The translations under genes and the position numbers were made by a program. From assembly GCF_016863255.1 (NCBI RefSeq), contig NZ_BOON01000010.1, positions 1-64,000 of the forward strand: 64,000 nucleotides of DNA. The letters are read 5' to 3'. Shown here one piece after another: positions 7,971 through 16,514 of the stretch. This stretch comes from Planosporangium mesophilum. Lineage in GTDB: Bacteria > Actinomycetota > Actinomycetes > Mycobacteriales > Micromonosporaceae. The stretch's first letter is position 1, and every line of letters starts with the position of its first letter. The notes beneath the pieces were generated by a model, which made no database searches, was not told the origin of the DNA, and worked only from the letters and a program-made list of their open reading frames with translations.

Positions 7971-10046
7971 ATGGTCACGCGAAGGCAACTCCTCACAGCG
8001 GGGGCCGTCGGGGCCGCTGCCCTGGTGCTTCCACAAGGTACCCGACGAGGCTGGGCGCACAGCCGCGTCGCCGCTCCACTTCAGCCAACGGCGATCCCCA
8101 AGTACGTCACCGAGCTGGTGGTCCCGCCGGTGATGCCGCCGGTCGCGGGCTCGTCGACCCGGCCGGTCGACCGGTACGTCATCGCCGTCCGGCAGTTCAG
8201 CCAGCAGATCCTGCCCTCCGGCCTGCCCAGGACGGCCATCTGGGGGTACGGCGTGCAGGGGCGCACCGAGACGTTCAGCTATCCGTCGTTCACCATGGAG
8301 GCCAAGGTGGACCGTCCGGTGGGGGTCACCTGGGTCAACGAGCTCGTCGACTCCGACGGCAACTACCTGCCCCACCTGGTACCGGTCGACCCGACGCTGC
8401 ACTGGGCGAACCCGCCGGGCGGGACGTCCGGCCGGGACTCCATGCCGATGTTCACCGCGACACCGGGGCCGTACACCGGGCCGGTACCGTTCGTCACCCA
8501 CCTGCACGGCGCGCACACGAGCGAGGACAGCGACGGCTACCCGGAGGCGTGGTACCTGCCGAACGCGAAGAACGTCCCCGACGGCTACGCCAGGGTCGGC
8601 TCGTACTACGACCGGTTCCGGGACGAGTTCGCCGCCCGGCACGGTGGGGTGCAGTGGGCACCGGGTACGTCGGTCTTCCAGTACCCCAACCACCAGCAGG
8701 CGACCACGCTGTGGTTCCACGACCACACGCTGGGGATGACGCGGGTCAACGTGTACGCCGGACCGGCGGGGTTCTATCTGCTGCGCGGCGGCCCGTCCGA
8801 CCTGCCGCCGGGGGTGCTGCCCGGGCCGGCACCGGCCCTGAACGACCCGCCGGGCACCCGGTACTACGAGATCCCGCTGCTGATCCAGGACCGTACGTTC
8901 AACGCGGACGGCTCGCTGTTCTACCCGAACAACCGGGTGGCCCCCAACGGGTCCCCGATCCCGGTCATACCGCACAGTGACGTGCCGCCCATGTGGAACC
9001 CAGGGTTCTTCGGCAAGACGATGGTGGTCAACGGCCGGACCTGGCCGGTGCTGCAGGTGGAGCCGCGACGGTACCGGCTGCGCCTGCTCAACGCGTGCGA
9101 CTCCCGGTTCCTGCTGTTGAAGATCGTCGCGAAGCCGGACGAGACCCGACCGGCGAATCCGGTGCTGCCGTTCTGGCAGATCGGCGGCGACGGCGGATTC
9201 CTTCCTCGACCGCTCTGCCGGCAGCGGTTGTTCCTCGGCAACGCGGAGCGCGCCGATGTCATCGTCGACTTCACCGGGCTGCCCGCGTCCACCGAGCTGT
9301 ACCTCATCAACGAGGGCGCGGACGGGCCGAACCACCGTGGCGAGCCGGTCACCGATTACGCGCCGGCGGACCCGAACACCACCGGCCAGGTGATGAAGTT
9401 CGTGGTCGGCGAGCGGGTCGGCGCCGACATGAGCCTGCCGCCGCAGTTCCTGGCCCTGCCCGCGGCCACCCCGCTCGGCGCCGCGTCCGTCACCCGCCGG
9501 CTGTCGCTGACCGACCACCTCAAGGCCAACCTGGGGCCGATCGGGCACGAGCTCGGCACGGTGGACGCGGCCGGGAACGCGGTACCGATGGCCTGGCACG
9601 ACCCCGTCACCGAGAACCCCGCGGTGGGGGCGACCGAGATCTGGGAGTTCCACAACGCCAACCGGGACGCCCACCCCGTCCACATCCACGCGGTCCAGTT
9701 CCAGGTCGTCGGCCGCGGGGCCGACGGCAACGGGCCGCCGGACCCGGGCGAGGAGGGCCTCAAGGACACGGTCATGGTGTGGCCCAACGAGCTCACCCGG
9801 GTGAAGGCGCGGTTCGACCAGGCCGGGCGGTTCGTGTGGCACTGCCACATGATGTCGCACGAGGACCACGACATGATGCGGCCGTACCAGGTGGGTCCGT
9901 CCGGCGGGGTCGCCGCCGGCGACGGCGGGACCGCCGGCACGGACCCGGCCCTGGCCGCGACCGGCGCGGGCGTGCTGGCCACGGCCGCCGTCGGCGGTGC
10001 GGTGCTGGCGCGGCGGTACCTGGTCGACGCACCGCCGTCGCCGTGA
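7971..10046 (+). CDS. Tat-exported CotA-like multicopper oxidase with LAATG sorting signal
   Basis: 691 aa. The N-terminus MVTRRQLLTAG plus a hydrophobic stretch is a twin-arginine-type signal. Copper ligands are complete: HLHG (177-180), WFHDH (248-252), HPVHIH (568-573) and HCHMMSHEDHDMM (624 on). The last spacing matches the CotA/bilirubin oxidase branch, which oxidises phenols, bilirubin or metals with O2. The C-terminus reads LAATG at residues 661-665, a ~15-residue hydrophobic run, then RR. This is a class E-style LAXTG cell-wall sorting signal. The stop overlaps the start of a sortase gene by 4 bp, so the enzyme is probably attached to the wall by that sortase. The start has a GGGAGA site just upstream. 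Confidence 0.93.
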   Translation: MVTRRQLLTAGAVGAAALVLPQGTRRGWAHSRVAAPLQPTAIPKYVTELVVPPVMPPVAGSSTRPVDRYVIAVRQFSQQILPSGLPRTAIWGYGVQGRTETFSYPSFTMEAKVDRPVGVTWVNELVDSDGNYLPHLVPVDPTLHWANPPGGTSGRDSMPMFTATPGPYTGPVPFVTHLHGAHTSEDSDGYPEAWYLPNAKNVPDGYARVGSYYDRFRDEFAARHGGVQWAPGTSVFQYPNHQQATTLWFHDHTLGMTRVNVYAGPAGFYLLRGGPSDLPPGVLPGPAPALNDPPGTRYYEIPLLIQDRTFNADGSLFYPNNRVAPNGSPIPVIPHSDVPPMWNPGFFGKTMVVNGRTWPVLQVEPRRYRLRLLNACDSRFLLLKIVAKPDETRPANPVLPFWQIGGDGGFLPRPLCRQRLFLGNAERADVIVDFTGLPASTELYLINEGADGPNHRGEPVTDYAPADPNTTGQVMKFVVGERVGADMSLPPQFLALPAATPLGAASVTRRLSLTDHLKANLGPIGHELGTVDAAGNAVPMAWHDPVTENPAVGATEIWEFHNANRDAHPVHIHAVQFQVVGRGADGNGPPDPGEEGLKDTVMVWPNELTRVKARFDQAGRFVWHCHMMSHEDHDMMRPYQVGPSGGVAAGDGGTAGTDPALAATGAGVLATAAVGGAVLARRYLVDAPPSP

Positions 10047-10804
10047 CCGGAAAGGGCCGCGGCGGGCCGGCCACCGGCGTCATGCTGGCCGCCCTCGTCG
10101 TCGTGCTGGCCGGTGTCGGTACCGGCCTGCTCGTCGCCGCCTTCCACGCGCCGCCGCCGCGGCCGCCGCAGCCCGTCGCGCAGGCCCGGCCGGCGCGGCT
10201 GGCAGCGGCCGTACCGGCACCGGAACCGGCCTCGCCCACGCCGGCCGCACACCCGCCGGCCGCGGGAAGCGCGCCGACCGCGGGCACGCCGGATCCGCAG
10301 CCCGGCCTCGCGCGGTCGCAGCCGACCCGTATCACGATCCCGAAGATCGGGGTCGCGGCCCCGGTCGTGCCGGTCGGGCTGGACCGGGCCGGCGCGGTGC
10401 AGGCGCCGCCGTTGGCGCAGGCCCAGCTCGCGGGGTGGTACGAGCCGGGCCCGAGCCCGGGGGAGGACGGCAGCGCCGTCATCGTGGGGCACGTCGACTC
10501 CCGCCGGACCGGTCCGGGCGTCTTCTTCCGGCTCGGCGCACTGCGGCCCGGGGACACGATCGAAGTGACCCGCGCGGACGGGGCCACCGTGCGGTTCACA
10601 GTGGACGGCGTCGAGGCGTACCCGAAGGCCGCCTTCCCGGCCGGGCTCGTCTACGGCCCGGCCGGTCCGGTCGCGACGGCCGCCCTGCGCCTGGTGACCT
10701 GCGGCGGACGGTACGACGCCCGCGCGCACGCGTACCTCGACAACGTCATCGTGTTCGCCACGCTGTCACCGGGTCAGAGCACGAACGAGTCCGTCCACAG
10801 TTGA
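10043..10804 (+). CDS. sortase (class E/F-like), probably dedicated to the multicopper oxidase
   Basis: 253 aa from a GTG overlapping the oxidase stop (GTGA). One N-terminal membrane helix (residues 12-33) is followed by a Pro/Ala-rich linker to about residue 92. The sortase beta-barrel then carries catalytic His150 (VGHVDS), Cys220 (RLVTCGG) and a downstream Arg near 227 (YDARAHAYLDN). The domain resembles actinobacterial class F sortases. The only obvious substrate nearby is the oxidase with its LAATG tail. The last 31 bp overlap, tail to tail, the end of the dGTPase gene on the other strand. The recognition specificity (LPXTG or LAXTG) is inferred from the neighbour, not proved. Confidence 0.88.
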   Translation: MTGKGRGGPATGVMLAALVVVLAGVGTGLLVAAFHAPPPRPPQPVAQARPARLAAAVPAPEPASPTPAAHPPAAGSAPTAGTPDPQPGLARSQPTRITIPKIGVAAPVVPVGLDRAGAVQAPPLAQAQLAGWYEPGPSPGEDGSAVIVGHVDSRRTGPGVFFRLGALRPGDTIEVTRADGATVRFTVDGVEAYPKAAFPAGLVYGPAGPVATAALRLVTCGGRYDARAHAYLDNVIVFATLSPGQSTNESVHS

Positions 10805-12324
10805 CCGGAGCGGCCGGACAGCGCATCGAGCAGCGCCACCGCCTGGCCGTCGGTCAGCGAGGCGACGAAGTCGACGATGGCCCGGCCGCGCGCCATCGCG
10901 GCCAGCTCGGCCCGGGTCGGCCGGGCGATCAGGCCGAGCGTGGCCGGGTCGTCCGCCAGCCCGGCCAGCTCCGCCTCGGCCAGCTCCACCAGGTCGTGCA
11001 CCCGGCGGGGCAGCCGCGCGGTCTCTTCGGGGTCGACCATCCAGTCGTACAGCGCCTCCACCAGGGTGCCGATCAGCGCGGCCTGACCGCGCTGGTGCAG
11101 GGCCAGGTCCGGCCGGGCGAGCACGAACCTGTGGTGGACGAACTTGAGGACCTGTACCTCGTGCCACTGGCGTGGGCGCAGCAGTACGTGGCCGGAGCGC
11201 ACCGGCGGGTCGGGGCACACTTCGATCGCGTCGATGAGGCGGCGCGTCCAGCGCGCCGAGAATCGCGCCACGCTCTGCTCCGCCTCGACGGACCCGTCGA
11301 ACGGCGCGGCGAGCAGGCCGTCCACGAGCTCGTGCCGGACGTGCTCCACCGCCGCCCGGAACGCGTCGTCGCACGCGATCCAGCTGTCCTTGCGGTGCAG
11401 GTCGCGGCGCAGCTGCTCGGCCGACCGCCCGGGTCGGCGGACGGTCGCGGCGAGGGTCTCGGCGGGCAGCGACCGCAGCGCGTCGGCGTCGCGCTGCCAG
11501 GCCATCAGCTCGGTGGCGACCGACCCCTGCTGGAGGACGCCGACGCGGTGGAAGTCCTCCAGGTCGTGGATGGCGTACGCGATGTCGTCGGCGGTGTCCA
11601 TGACCGACGCCTCGACCGTCTGCTGCCAGTCGTCCACCCGCCCGGCGAACGGCTCCCGCGCCTGCCGCAGGTCGTCCAGCTCCGTCACGTACGCGCCGAA
11701 CTTGACCGATCCCCGGGTCGGGTCGGCGGGCGGTGGGGCGGCTCCGCGCGGCGGCGGGTCGAGGTACCGGACGTGGGGCTGGGGGTACGTGTGCCGCGTC
11801 CACGGGTACTTGAGCATGGCCGCGCGGACGGCGGCGGTGAGGTCCAGCCCGATGGTCTCGCCGCGGGTCTGGTTGCTGGTCACGATCCGGTACGACTGCG
11901 CGTTGCCCTCGAACCCGTCGGGAAGCGCGAACCGTTGGCGGGCAAGGGTGTCGAGGACCCGCTCGCCGAGGTGGCCGAACGGCGGGTGCCCGAGGTCGTG
12001 GGCGAGCGCCGCGGCCTCGACGACGTCCGCGTCGCAGCCGCCGAGCTTGTCCAGCAGGTCGCGGTACCGGGGATCGGCGGTCAGCCGCTCCGCGATGACG
12101 CGCGCCACCTGCGCCACCTTGAGGCTGTGCGTGAGTCGGTTGTGTACCAGCAGGCCGGACCCGCCCGGGCTGATCACCTGCGTGACACCGCCGAGCCGCG
12201 CGAAGTGCGGCGAGCTGACGATGCGGTCCCGGTCGACCCGGTACGGGCTCGCGGCCAGGTCTCCGGCTGCGATCATTCCCGCGCCCGAGAGGCGCAGGGC
12301 TCGCTGGTCAGCCGGCACATCCAT
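10774..12324 (-). CDS. dgt: deoxyguanosinetriphosphate triphosphohydrolase
   Basis: 516-aa HD-domain phosphohydrolase that splits dNTPs into nucleoside and triphosphate. Evidence is the N-terminal NRLTHSLKVAQVAR segment and the metal-binding motif ALAHDLGHPPFGHLGE, followed by the typical dGTPase core (SYRIVTSNQTRGETIGLDLT and DTADDIAYAIHDLEDF). The length fits the family. The ATG at 12324 is the longest in-frame start; an ATG about 17 codons later (MIAAGDLAAS) is an alternative. The 3' end overlaps the sortase gene by 31 bp in the convergent direction, so the two transcripts would be antisense to each other there. Confidence 0.92.
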   Translation of the reverse strand: MDVPADQRALRLSGAGMIAAGDLAASPYRVDRDRIVSSPHFARLGGVTQVISPGGSGLLVHNRLTHSLKVAQVARVIAERLTADPRYRDLLDKLGGCDADVVEAAALAHDLGHPPFGHLGERVLDTLARQRFALPDGFEGNAQSYRIVTSNQTRGETIGLDLTAAVRAAMLKYPWTRHTYPQPHVRYLDPPPRGAAPPPADPTRGSVKFGAYVTELDDLRQAREPFAGRVDDWQQTVEASVMDTADDIAYAIHDLEDFHRVGVLQQGSVATELMAWQRDADALRSLPAETLAATVRRPGRSAEQLRRDLHRKDSWIACDDAFRAAVEHVRHELVDGLLAAPFDGSVEAEQSVARFSARWTRRLIDAIEVCPDPPVRSGHVLLRPRQWHEVQVLKFVHHRFVLARPDLALHQRGQAALIGTLVEALYDWMVDPEETARLPRRVHDLVELAEAELAGLADDPATLGLIARPTRAELAAMARGRAIVDFVASLTDGQAVALLDALSGRSGQLWTDSFVL

Positions 12325-12383
12325 GATCCAACCCTAGTCGACGGCCGGCCATGATCATGGTGAGGGACGTCACCCCGGAGGCG

Positions 12384-13181
12384 TCAGGATGTGACGGAGA
12401 GATCGAGTTCCGCGACGACCGGGTAGTGGTCGGAGGCGGACTCCGTATCGCCGCCGCGGACGACCCGGCAGGACCGGACGAGCCGCGCGACGGGTTCGGT
12501 ACCGAGGATGTAGTCCAGCCGCATCCGGGAGAACTCGCCGCCGTTGCCGTGCGTGGTCGGCACGGTGTGGTCCGGGCCGGTCGTCCCGGCACGGCGGTAC
12601 AGGTCGACGAAGCCGGCGTCGGCGAGGGCCCGCACCGCGCGCGTGTCCACCTCACCGCCGGACCGCAGGTGCCGCGACCGGTGGTGCGCCGGCAGCGCGC
12701 GGATCCGCTCGGTGTGGTCGGTCCACGGATCCAGCGAGTTCAGGTCGCCCATGAGCAGCACCATGCGTCGGGAGTCGGCGCGGCTCGCCAGCCAGCGGGC
12801 CTCCCACAGCCGGCGTGCCCCGGAGAACGGGTACAGGTGGGTGCCGATCACCGTGAGCGGGCCGGCGTCGGTGCGCACGGTCACCTCGCCGGCCGCGTGG
12901 TGGAACGGGCGGCGGAGGTGCCGGGCGGAGATGACCGTGGCGGGCTCGGAGACCAGGACGGCGACCGGCTGGCCGCCCAACCGGGACCGGCTGAGGAAGG
13001 CGCGCGCGCCGGTGGCCTCGGCCAGCAGCCGGATCAGCCGCCCGCCGTGGCGGTGGTGGTGCTGAAGTTCCTGGAGGGCCAGGACGTCTGGCCGCTGCTC
13101 CTTGATGATCCGGGCGATCGCGTCCAGCCGGCCGCCCCGACCGCCGTTCTTGATGTTGTAGGTCATCACGGTCAGCCCCAT
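12384..13181 (-). CDS. endonuclease/exonuclease/phosphatase (EEP) family protein
   Basis: 265 aa. The EEP fold motifs occur in order: MTYNIKNGG at the N-terminus, ALQELQHH (metal-binding Glu), GDLNSLDPW in the middle and SDHYPVVAEL at the C-terminus. The last carries the Asp-His pair. Members are nucleases, sphingomyelinases or inositol phosphatases. No signal peptide is present, so a cytoplasmic role is likely, but the substrate cannot be assigned. It lies 59 bp upstream of the co-directional dGTPase gene, which could place both in one transcription unit. Confidence 0.85.
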   Translation of the reverse strand: MGLTVMTYNIKNGGRGGRLDAIARIIKEQRPDVLALQELQHHHRHGGRLIRLLAEATGARAFLSRSRLGGQPVAVLVSEPATVISARHLRRPFHHAAGEVTVRTDAGPLTVIGTHLYPFSGARRLWEARWLASRADSRRMVLLMGDLNSLDPWTDHTERIRALPAHHRSRHLRSGGEVDTRAVRALADAGFVDLYRRAGTTGPDHTVPTTHGNGGEFSRMRLDYILGTEPVARLVRSCRVVRGGDTESASDHYPVVAELDLSVTS

Positions 13182-13241
13182 GACCGCCAGTCTCCGCCCC
13201 GGCGCCGCGACCGTCCCATGTTTCAGTGGCCCGGCGCGCCT

Positions 13242-13265
13242 GTTTGTGGTGCGGGCGCCTGGGTA
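13242..13265 (+). promoter_or_regulatory. SigB/SigF-type promoter (GTTT-N15-GGGTA)
   Basis: GTTT at 13242-13245, a 15-nt spacer and GGGTA at 13261-13265. This matches the consensus of the general-stress sigma factors of actinobacteria (Streptomyces SigB, mycobacterial SigF). It ends 30 bp before the ATG of the DUF2267 gene and points towards it. Confidence 0.55.
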
Positions 13266-13294
13266 GCGACGGCACGCGGCCGGAGGGGGCGGGC

Positions 13295-13696
13295 ATGAAG
13301 TACAACGAGTTCATCGAGGCGGTCGCCGGGCGCGTGGGCGGATCGCAGGACGAGGCCGCGGTCCTCGCGGTCGCCGTACTCGCGACCCTGGCGGAACGGC
13401 TGACCGCCGACGAGGCCCACGACCTGTCCTCGGAGTTGCCGAAGGCGCTACAGGGTCCGCTGCGCGGACGGCGCAGCCGACCGGCCGAAGCGTTCGGGGT
13501 CGACGAGTTCGTCCGCCGGGTGGCAGAACGCGCCGGGGTGGGCCCGGATCGGGCGAGGGTCGGGACCCGCGCGGTGTTCGCAACCCTGCACGAGGCGGTC
13601 AGCGGCGGCGAGTTCCGCGACGTCGTGGCCCAGCTTCCGCCGGAGTTCGCGGACCTGATCGAGACGGTTCCGCGACACACCCGGGCGCCCGGCTGA
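13295..13696 (+). CDS. DUF2267 domain protein
   Basis: 133 aa from ATG 13295, chosen because GGAGGGGGC lies just upstream and homology-like sequence begins here (MKYNEFIEAVAGRVGG). The two helical halves (…EAAVLAVAVLATLAERLTADEAHDLSSELP… and …VDEFVRRVAERAGVGPDRARVGTRAVFATLHEAVSGGEFRDVVAQLP…) repeat the same motif. This is usual for DUF2267, a small helical family common in stress regulons. A SigB/SigF-like promoter sits immediately upstream, in keeping with stress induction. The molecular function is unknown. Confidence 0.85.
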   Translation: MKYNEFIEAVAGRVGGSQDEAAVLAVAVLATLAERLTADEAHDLSSELPKALQGPLRGRRSRPAEAFGVDEFVRRVAERAGVGPDRARVGTRAVFATLHEAVSGGEFRDVVAQLPPEFADLIETVPRHTRAPG

Positions 13697-13704
13697 TCCG
13701 ATGC

Positions 13705-14850
13705 TCAGGCGATCGTCTGCCACCAGCCGTCGACGCTCGGCGGGTCGTCGACGTCGACGCGCTCGCCCGGGCGGGGTACGGCCAGCCGGACCCCGCGCGC
13801 CTTCGCCTCGCGCCACAGGCGGTCCGCCGGCTCGCCCCAGTCGTGGAAGGCGAGGTTGAAGGTGGCCCAGTGCAGCGGGATGAGCAGGTCCCCGCGCAGG
13901 TCGAGGTGGGCGGTGACGCCCTCTTCCGGTGTCATGTGGATGTCCGGCCAGGCGGCGCTGTACGCGCCGATCTGCATCAGCGTCACGTCGAAGGGGCCGT
14001 GCTCGGCGCCGACGGCGGCGTAGCCGTCGAAGTACCCGGAGTCGCCGCTGTAGAAGACCCGCCGGGTCGGACCGGTCAGTACCCACGAGGCCCAGAGGCT
14101 CTTGTCCCGGGAGAACGCGCGTCCGGAGAAGTGGCGGGCGGCGGCCGCGGTGAGTCGGAGGCCTCCGACGGTGACCGTCTCGTCCCAGTCCAGCTCGACG
14201 ATCCGCTCCGCAGGGACGCCCCAGCGCTCGAGGTGCGCGCCGACGCCCAGGGGCACCACGAACGGCGCGGACTGGGTACGCGTCAGCGCGCGTACCGTGG
14301 CCATGTCGAGGTGGTCGTAGTGGTCGTGGGAGGCGACGATCGCGTCCAGCCGGGGCAGCTGGTCCAGCGGTACCGGTGCCGGGTGCAGCCGCAGCGGCCC
14401 TACCCGCGGCGACGGGGAGCAGCGCTCGCTCCACACCGGGTCGAACAGCACCCGCTGACCCTCGATCTCGACCAGGGCGGAGGAGTGGCCGTACCAGATC
14501 ACGTGCAGCCCGTCGGCGGTCGGCTGCGCGTCCCCCGGGGTGACCAGCGGTACCGGGATCGACGGTCGGCGCCGGTGCCGGTCCGTCATCAGGTCGCGCA
14601 GCAACTTCCGGGTCGCGCCGGGAGGCATCACGCGGGCCGGGACCGAGTTGTGGAAGACGCCCTCGCGGTACTGCGGCGATCGCCGTATCCGGTCGGCCCG
14701 CTCGCCGGACGGCGGTGACCCCAGGGCGGCCCGGACGTCGCGCAGCGCCCAGGCGGCGGCACCGCCGACGACCGCGGCTGCGGTGAGCCGACTTGCCCAC
14801 CCGTGGCGCGTCGATGACCTCGCGGAGCAGCCGCGTGCTGTCTTCGGCAT
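13705..14850 (-). CDS. MBL-fold metallo-hydrolase, NAPE-PLD-like
   Basis: 381 aa. An N-terminal hydrophobic stretch near residues 20-36 suggests membrane association. The zinc motif is SHDHYDHLD, followed by DSGYFDGY and a C-terminal HW (IPLHWATFNLAFHDWGEP). The segment VIWYGHSSALVEIEGQRVLFDPVW is typical of the N-acyl-phosphatidylethanolamine phospholipase D/UlaG-like branch of the beta-lactamase superfamily. The substrate is probably a phosphodiester, perhaps lipid, but this is inferred. It is convergent with the DUF2267 gene, with only 8 bp between them. Confidence 0.85.
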   Translation of the reverse strand: MPKTARGCSARSSTRHGWASRLTAAAVVGGAAAWALRDVRAALGSPPSGERADRIRRSPQYREGVFHNSVPARVMPPGATRKLLRDLMTDRHRRRPSIPVPLVTPGDAQPTADGLHVIWYGHSSALVEIEGQRVLFDPVWSERCSPSPRVGPLRLHPAPVPLDQLPRLDAIVASHDHYDHLDMATVRALTRTQSAPFVVPLGVGAHLERWGVPAERIVELDWDETVTVGGLRLTAAAARHFSGRAFSRDKSLWASWVLTGPTRRVFYSGDSGYFDGYAAVGAEHGPFDVTLMQIGAYSAAWPDIHMTPEEGVTAHLDLRGDLLIPLHWATFNLAFHDWGEPADRLWREAKARGVRLAVPRPGERVDVDDPPSVDGWWQTIA

Positions 14851-15017
14851 GTCGGGCCCACCTCACGTCGGTACCGGGGACCCTTCAGTGTGTCGGACTG
14901 AGGGATCATCGCACCAGTCGCCGACCCGGGATCGCTCGGTCGAACCGTTCCGGACGTCTCCACGTACCTCTGGTTGACGCCCGCGCCGGTCCGCATCCCC
15001 GGGCCGGCGCGGCCGCC

Positions 15018-15055
15018 GCCCTTCCCGGTGGCGTGCCCCCGCCGCCGGGAAGGGC
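15018..15055 (-). terminator. hairpin terminator downstream of L,D-transpeptidase
   Basis: Perfect 11-bp inverted repeat: GCCCTTCCCGG at 15018-15028 and its complement at 15045-15055, loop 16 nt. It lies 45 bp beyond the stop of the leftward transpeptidase gene. It has no clear U tract, as is common in actinomycetes. Confidence 0.55.
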
Positions 15056-15099
15056 CCATTACGCGAGCCGGGGCGGGCCTGTCACGCCGGGGCGCGGGG

Positions 15100-16326
15100 T
15101 CAGGAGGCCGACGGCGCGGGCGTCGGGCTGGGGGACTCGCCGGGAGCCGGCAGCGCGCTGCCCTTCACGAAGTCGTCCCACGACATGTTCCACGCGGTCC
15201 AGCCGTTGCCCGCCGAGAGGTTGTGCTCGGTGCCCTTGACGACCACCGGGTCGCCCACCTTGACCCAGCTGTAGATCCACTGGCCGTTCTCGGTGGAGAC
15301 GTTGACGCAGCCGTGCGACACGTTGGTGTGCCCCTGCTGGGCCACCGACCAGGGCGCGGCATGGATGAACTGCCCGTCCCAGGTCAGCCGCTCCGCGAAC
15401 TGCACGTCGGTGCGGTACCCCTCGGGCGAGTTGACCGGGGTCCCGTACGTCGAGGAGTCGAACGTGGTCTTGTCCAGCCGCTCCATGATCACCATGGTGC
15501 CGTAGAACGAGGGGTGCTGAGGGCTGCCCAGGCTGACCGGCATCGTCTTGACGACCTGGTCGTCCTGGAGGGCGGTCAGCTGCTTGGTCGCGTTGTCGAC
15601 CCGGATGACGCGCCTCGTGTTGTCGATGGTCGCGCCGATCGTGATGTCCTGCTGACCGTACCGGCCGCCGCCGACCGGCAGACCGCCCAGCGCGAAGCGC
15701 CCGTGAATCTTGGTCCCCGGCTGCCAGTACTCCTTCGGCCGGTACTCGACCTGACTGTTGCTGTCCCAGTGCCACGCGCCGGGCTGCGCCGGCTCGCTGG
15801 TGACGAAGAGGCGACGCTCGACGGCGGCGCGGTCGGCCGGCGCGACGCCGCCCTGCTTGAATTCGATCACGATCGGCATGGCCTGGCCGTACGTCGCGTG
15901 GTCGCTCATGTACAGGTGGGCGTCCATACGGTTGGCCGGCCGCTTCATCGTGGTGAACTTCGTCGTCTGGTCGATCGTCTTGCCCGTGGCCGACCTTGCG
16001 GTGACGGTGACCGTGTAGCCGGTGTCGTAGTCCAGCGGCTCGTCGGGCACCCATGAGCTGGCGTCGTCGCGGAGCTTGCCGCCGACGGATTTGTCGTGGG
16101 CGTCGGTGAGCTTGACGCGGGTGAGCGTGTCGGTGCCGCCCTGGAGCGCCACCTCGGCGGAGACGGGGACGTCGGTGGCGTCTTTCGCGGGGGTCACGGC
16201 CAGGACGGGGCCGGCCGGTTTCGACGCGCCCGGTTGGACGAATCTGTTGCCGGCCGCGTTGCAGCCGGCCAGAGCGAACACGGCGACCAGCGCCATGATC
16301 AGCGCAGCGCGCCGTTGTGGTTTCAT
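15100..16326 (-). CDS. lipoprotein L,D-transpeptidase (YkuD) with Ig-like domains
   Basis: 408 aa from ATG 16326; the open frame continues further upstream but the signal sequence begins here. The N-terminus MKPQRRAALIMALVAVFALAGC is a lipoprotein signal with the modified Cys at the lipobox LAGC. Two Ig-like regions (residues ~40-230) precede the YkuD catalytic domain. The active-site motif SHGCVNVS carries Cys near residue 340. The architecture matches the mycobacterial LdtB/LppS type, which makes 3-3 cross-links in peptidoglycan and is carbapenem-sensitive. A Pro/Ser tail ends the protein. It should act on the outer face of the membrane. Confidence 0.92.
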   Translation of the reverse strand: MKPQRRAALIMALVAVFALAGCNAAGNRFVQPGASKPAGPVLAVTPAKDATDVPVSAEVALQGGTDTLTRVKLTDAHDKSVGGKLRDDASSWVPDEPLDYDTGYTVTVTARSATGKTIDQTTKFTTMKRPANRMDAHLYMSDHATYGQAMPIVIEFKQGGVAPADRAAVERRLFVTSEPAQPGAWHWDSNSQVEYRPKEYWQPGTKIHGRFALGGLPVGGGRYGQQDITIGATIDNTRRVIRVDNATKQLTALQDDQVVKTMPVSLGSPQHPSFYGTMVIMERLDKTTFDSSTYGTPVNSPEGYRTDVQFAERLTWDGQFIHAAPWSVAQQGHTNVSHGCVNVSTENGQWIYSWVKVGDPVVVKGTEHNLSAGNGWTAWNMSWDDFVKGSALPAPGESPSPTPAPSAS

Positions 16327-16454
16327 GATCCCTCGCCCGTCTCCCGTCGGCCACTCCCTGTGTAGCAGGTGAACGCACAAGATCCAGGCGTTTGCCGGCG
16401 GCGTCCCGCCGGCAACGGGTCGAAATGGCTGAAAGTACGGCGGCCGCCTCCCCC

Positions 16455-16487
16455 ATGATCGTGAAGAGCCCGCGTCTTCACGATCAT
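16455..16487 (-). terminator. hairpin terminator downstream of small membrane protein
   Basis: Perfect 13-bp inverted repeat, ATGATCGTGAAGA (16455-16467) and its complement (16475-16487), loop 7 nt. It sits 28 bp beyond the stop of the leftward gene ending at 16515. Confidence 0.6.
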
Positions 16488-16514
16488 CGGGAAGTGGCGT
16501 CGCCGGGCCGACCG

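Noticed and set aside
7815-9869. 684-codon minus-strand open frame over the multicopper oxidase
   Set aside because: The plus strand has complete copper-binding motifs; the minus frame is a compositional shadow.
9997-12354. 785-codon plus-strand open frame over sortase and dGTPase
   Set aside because: Arg/Gly-rich shadow in the wrong phase of two recognised genes.
12349-12360. 12-bp palindrome CCATGATCATGG near the dGTPase start
   Set aside because: Short, restriction-site-like, and no matching regulator or second copy in a promoter position; too weak to call an operator.
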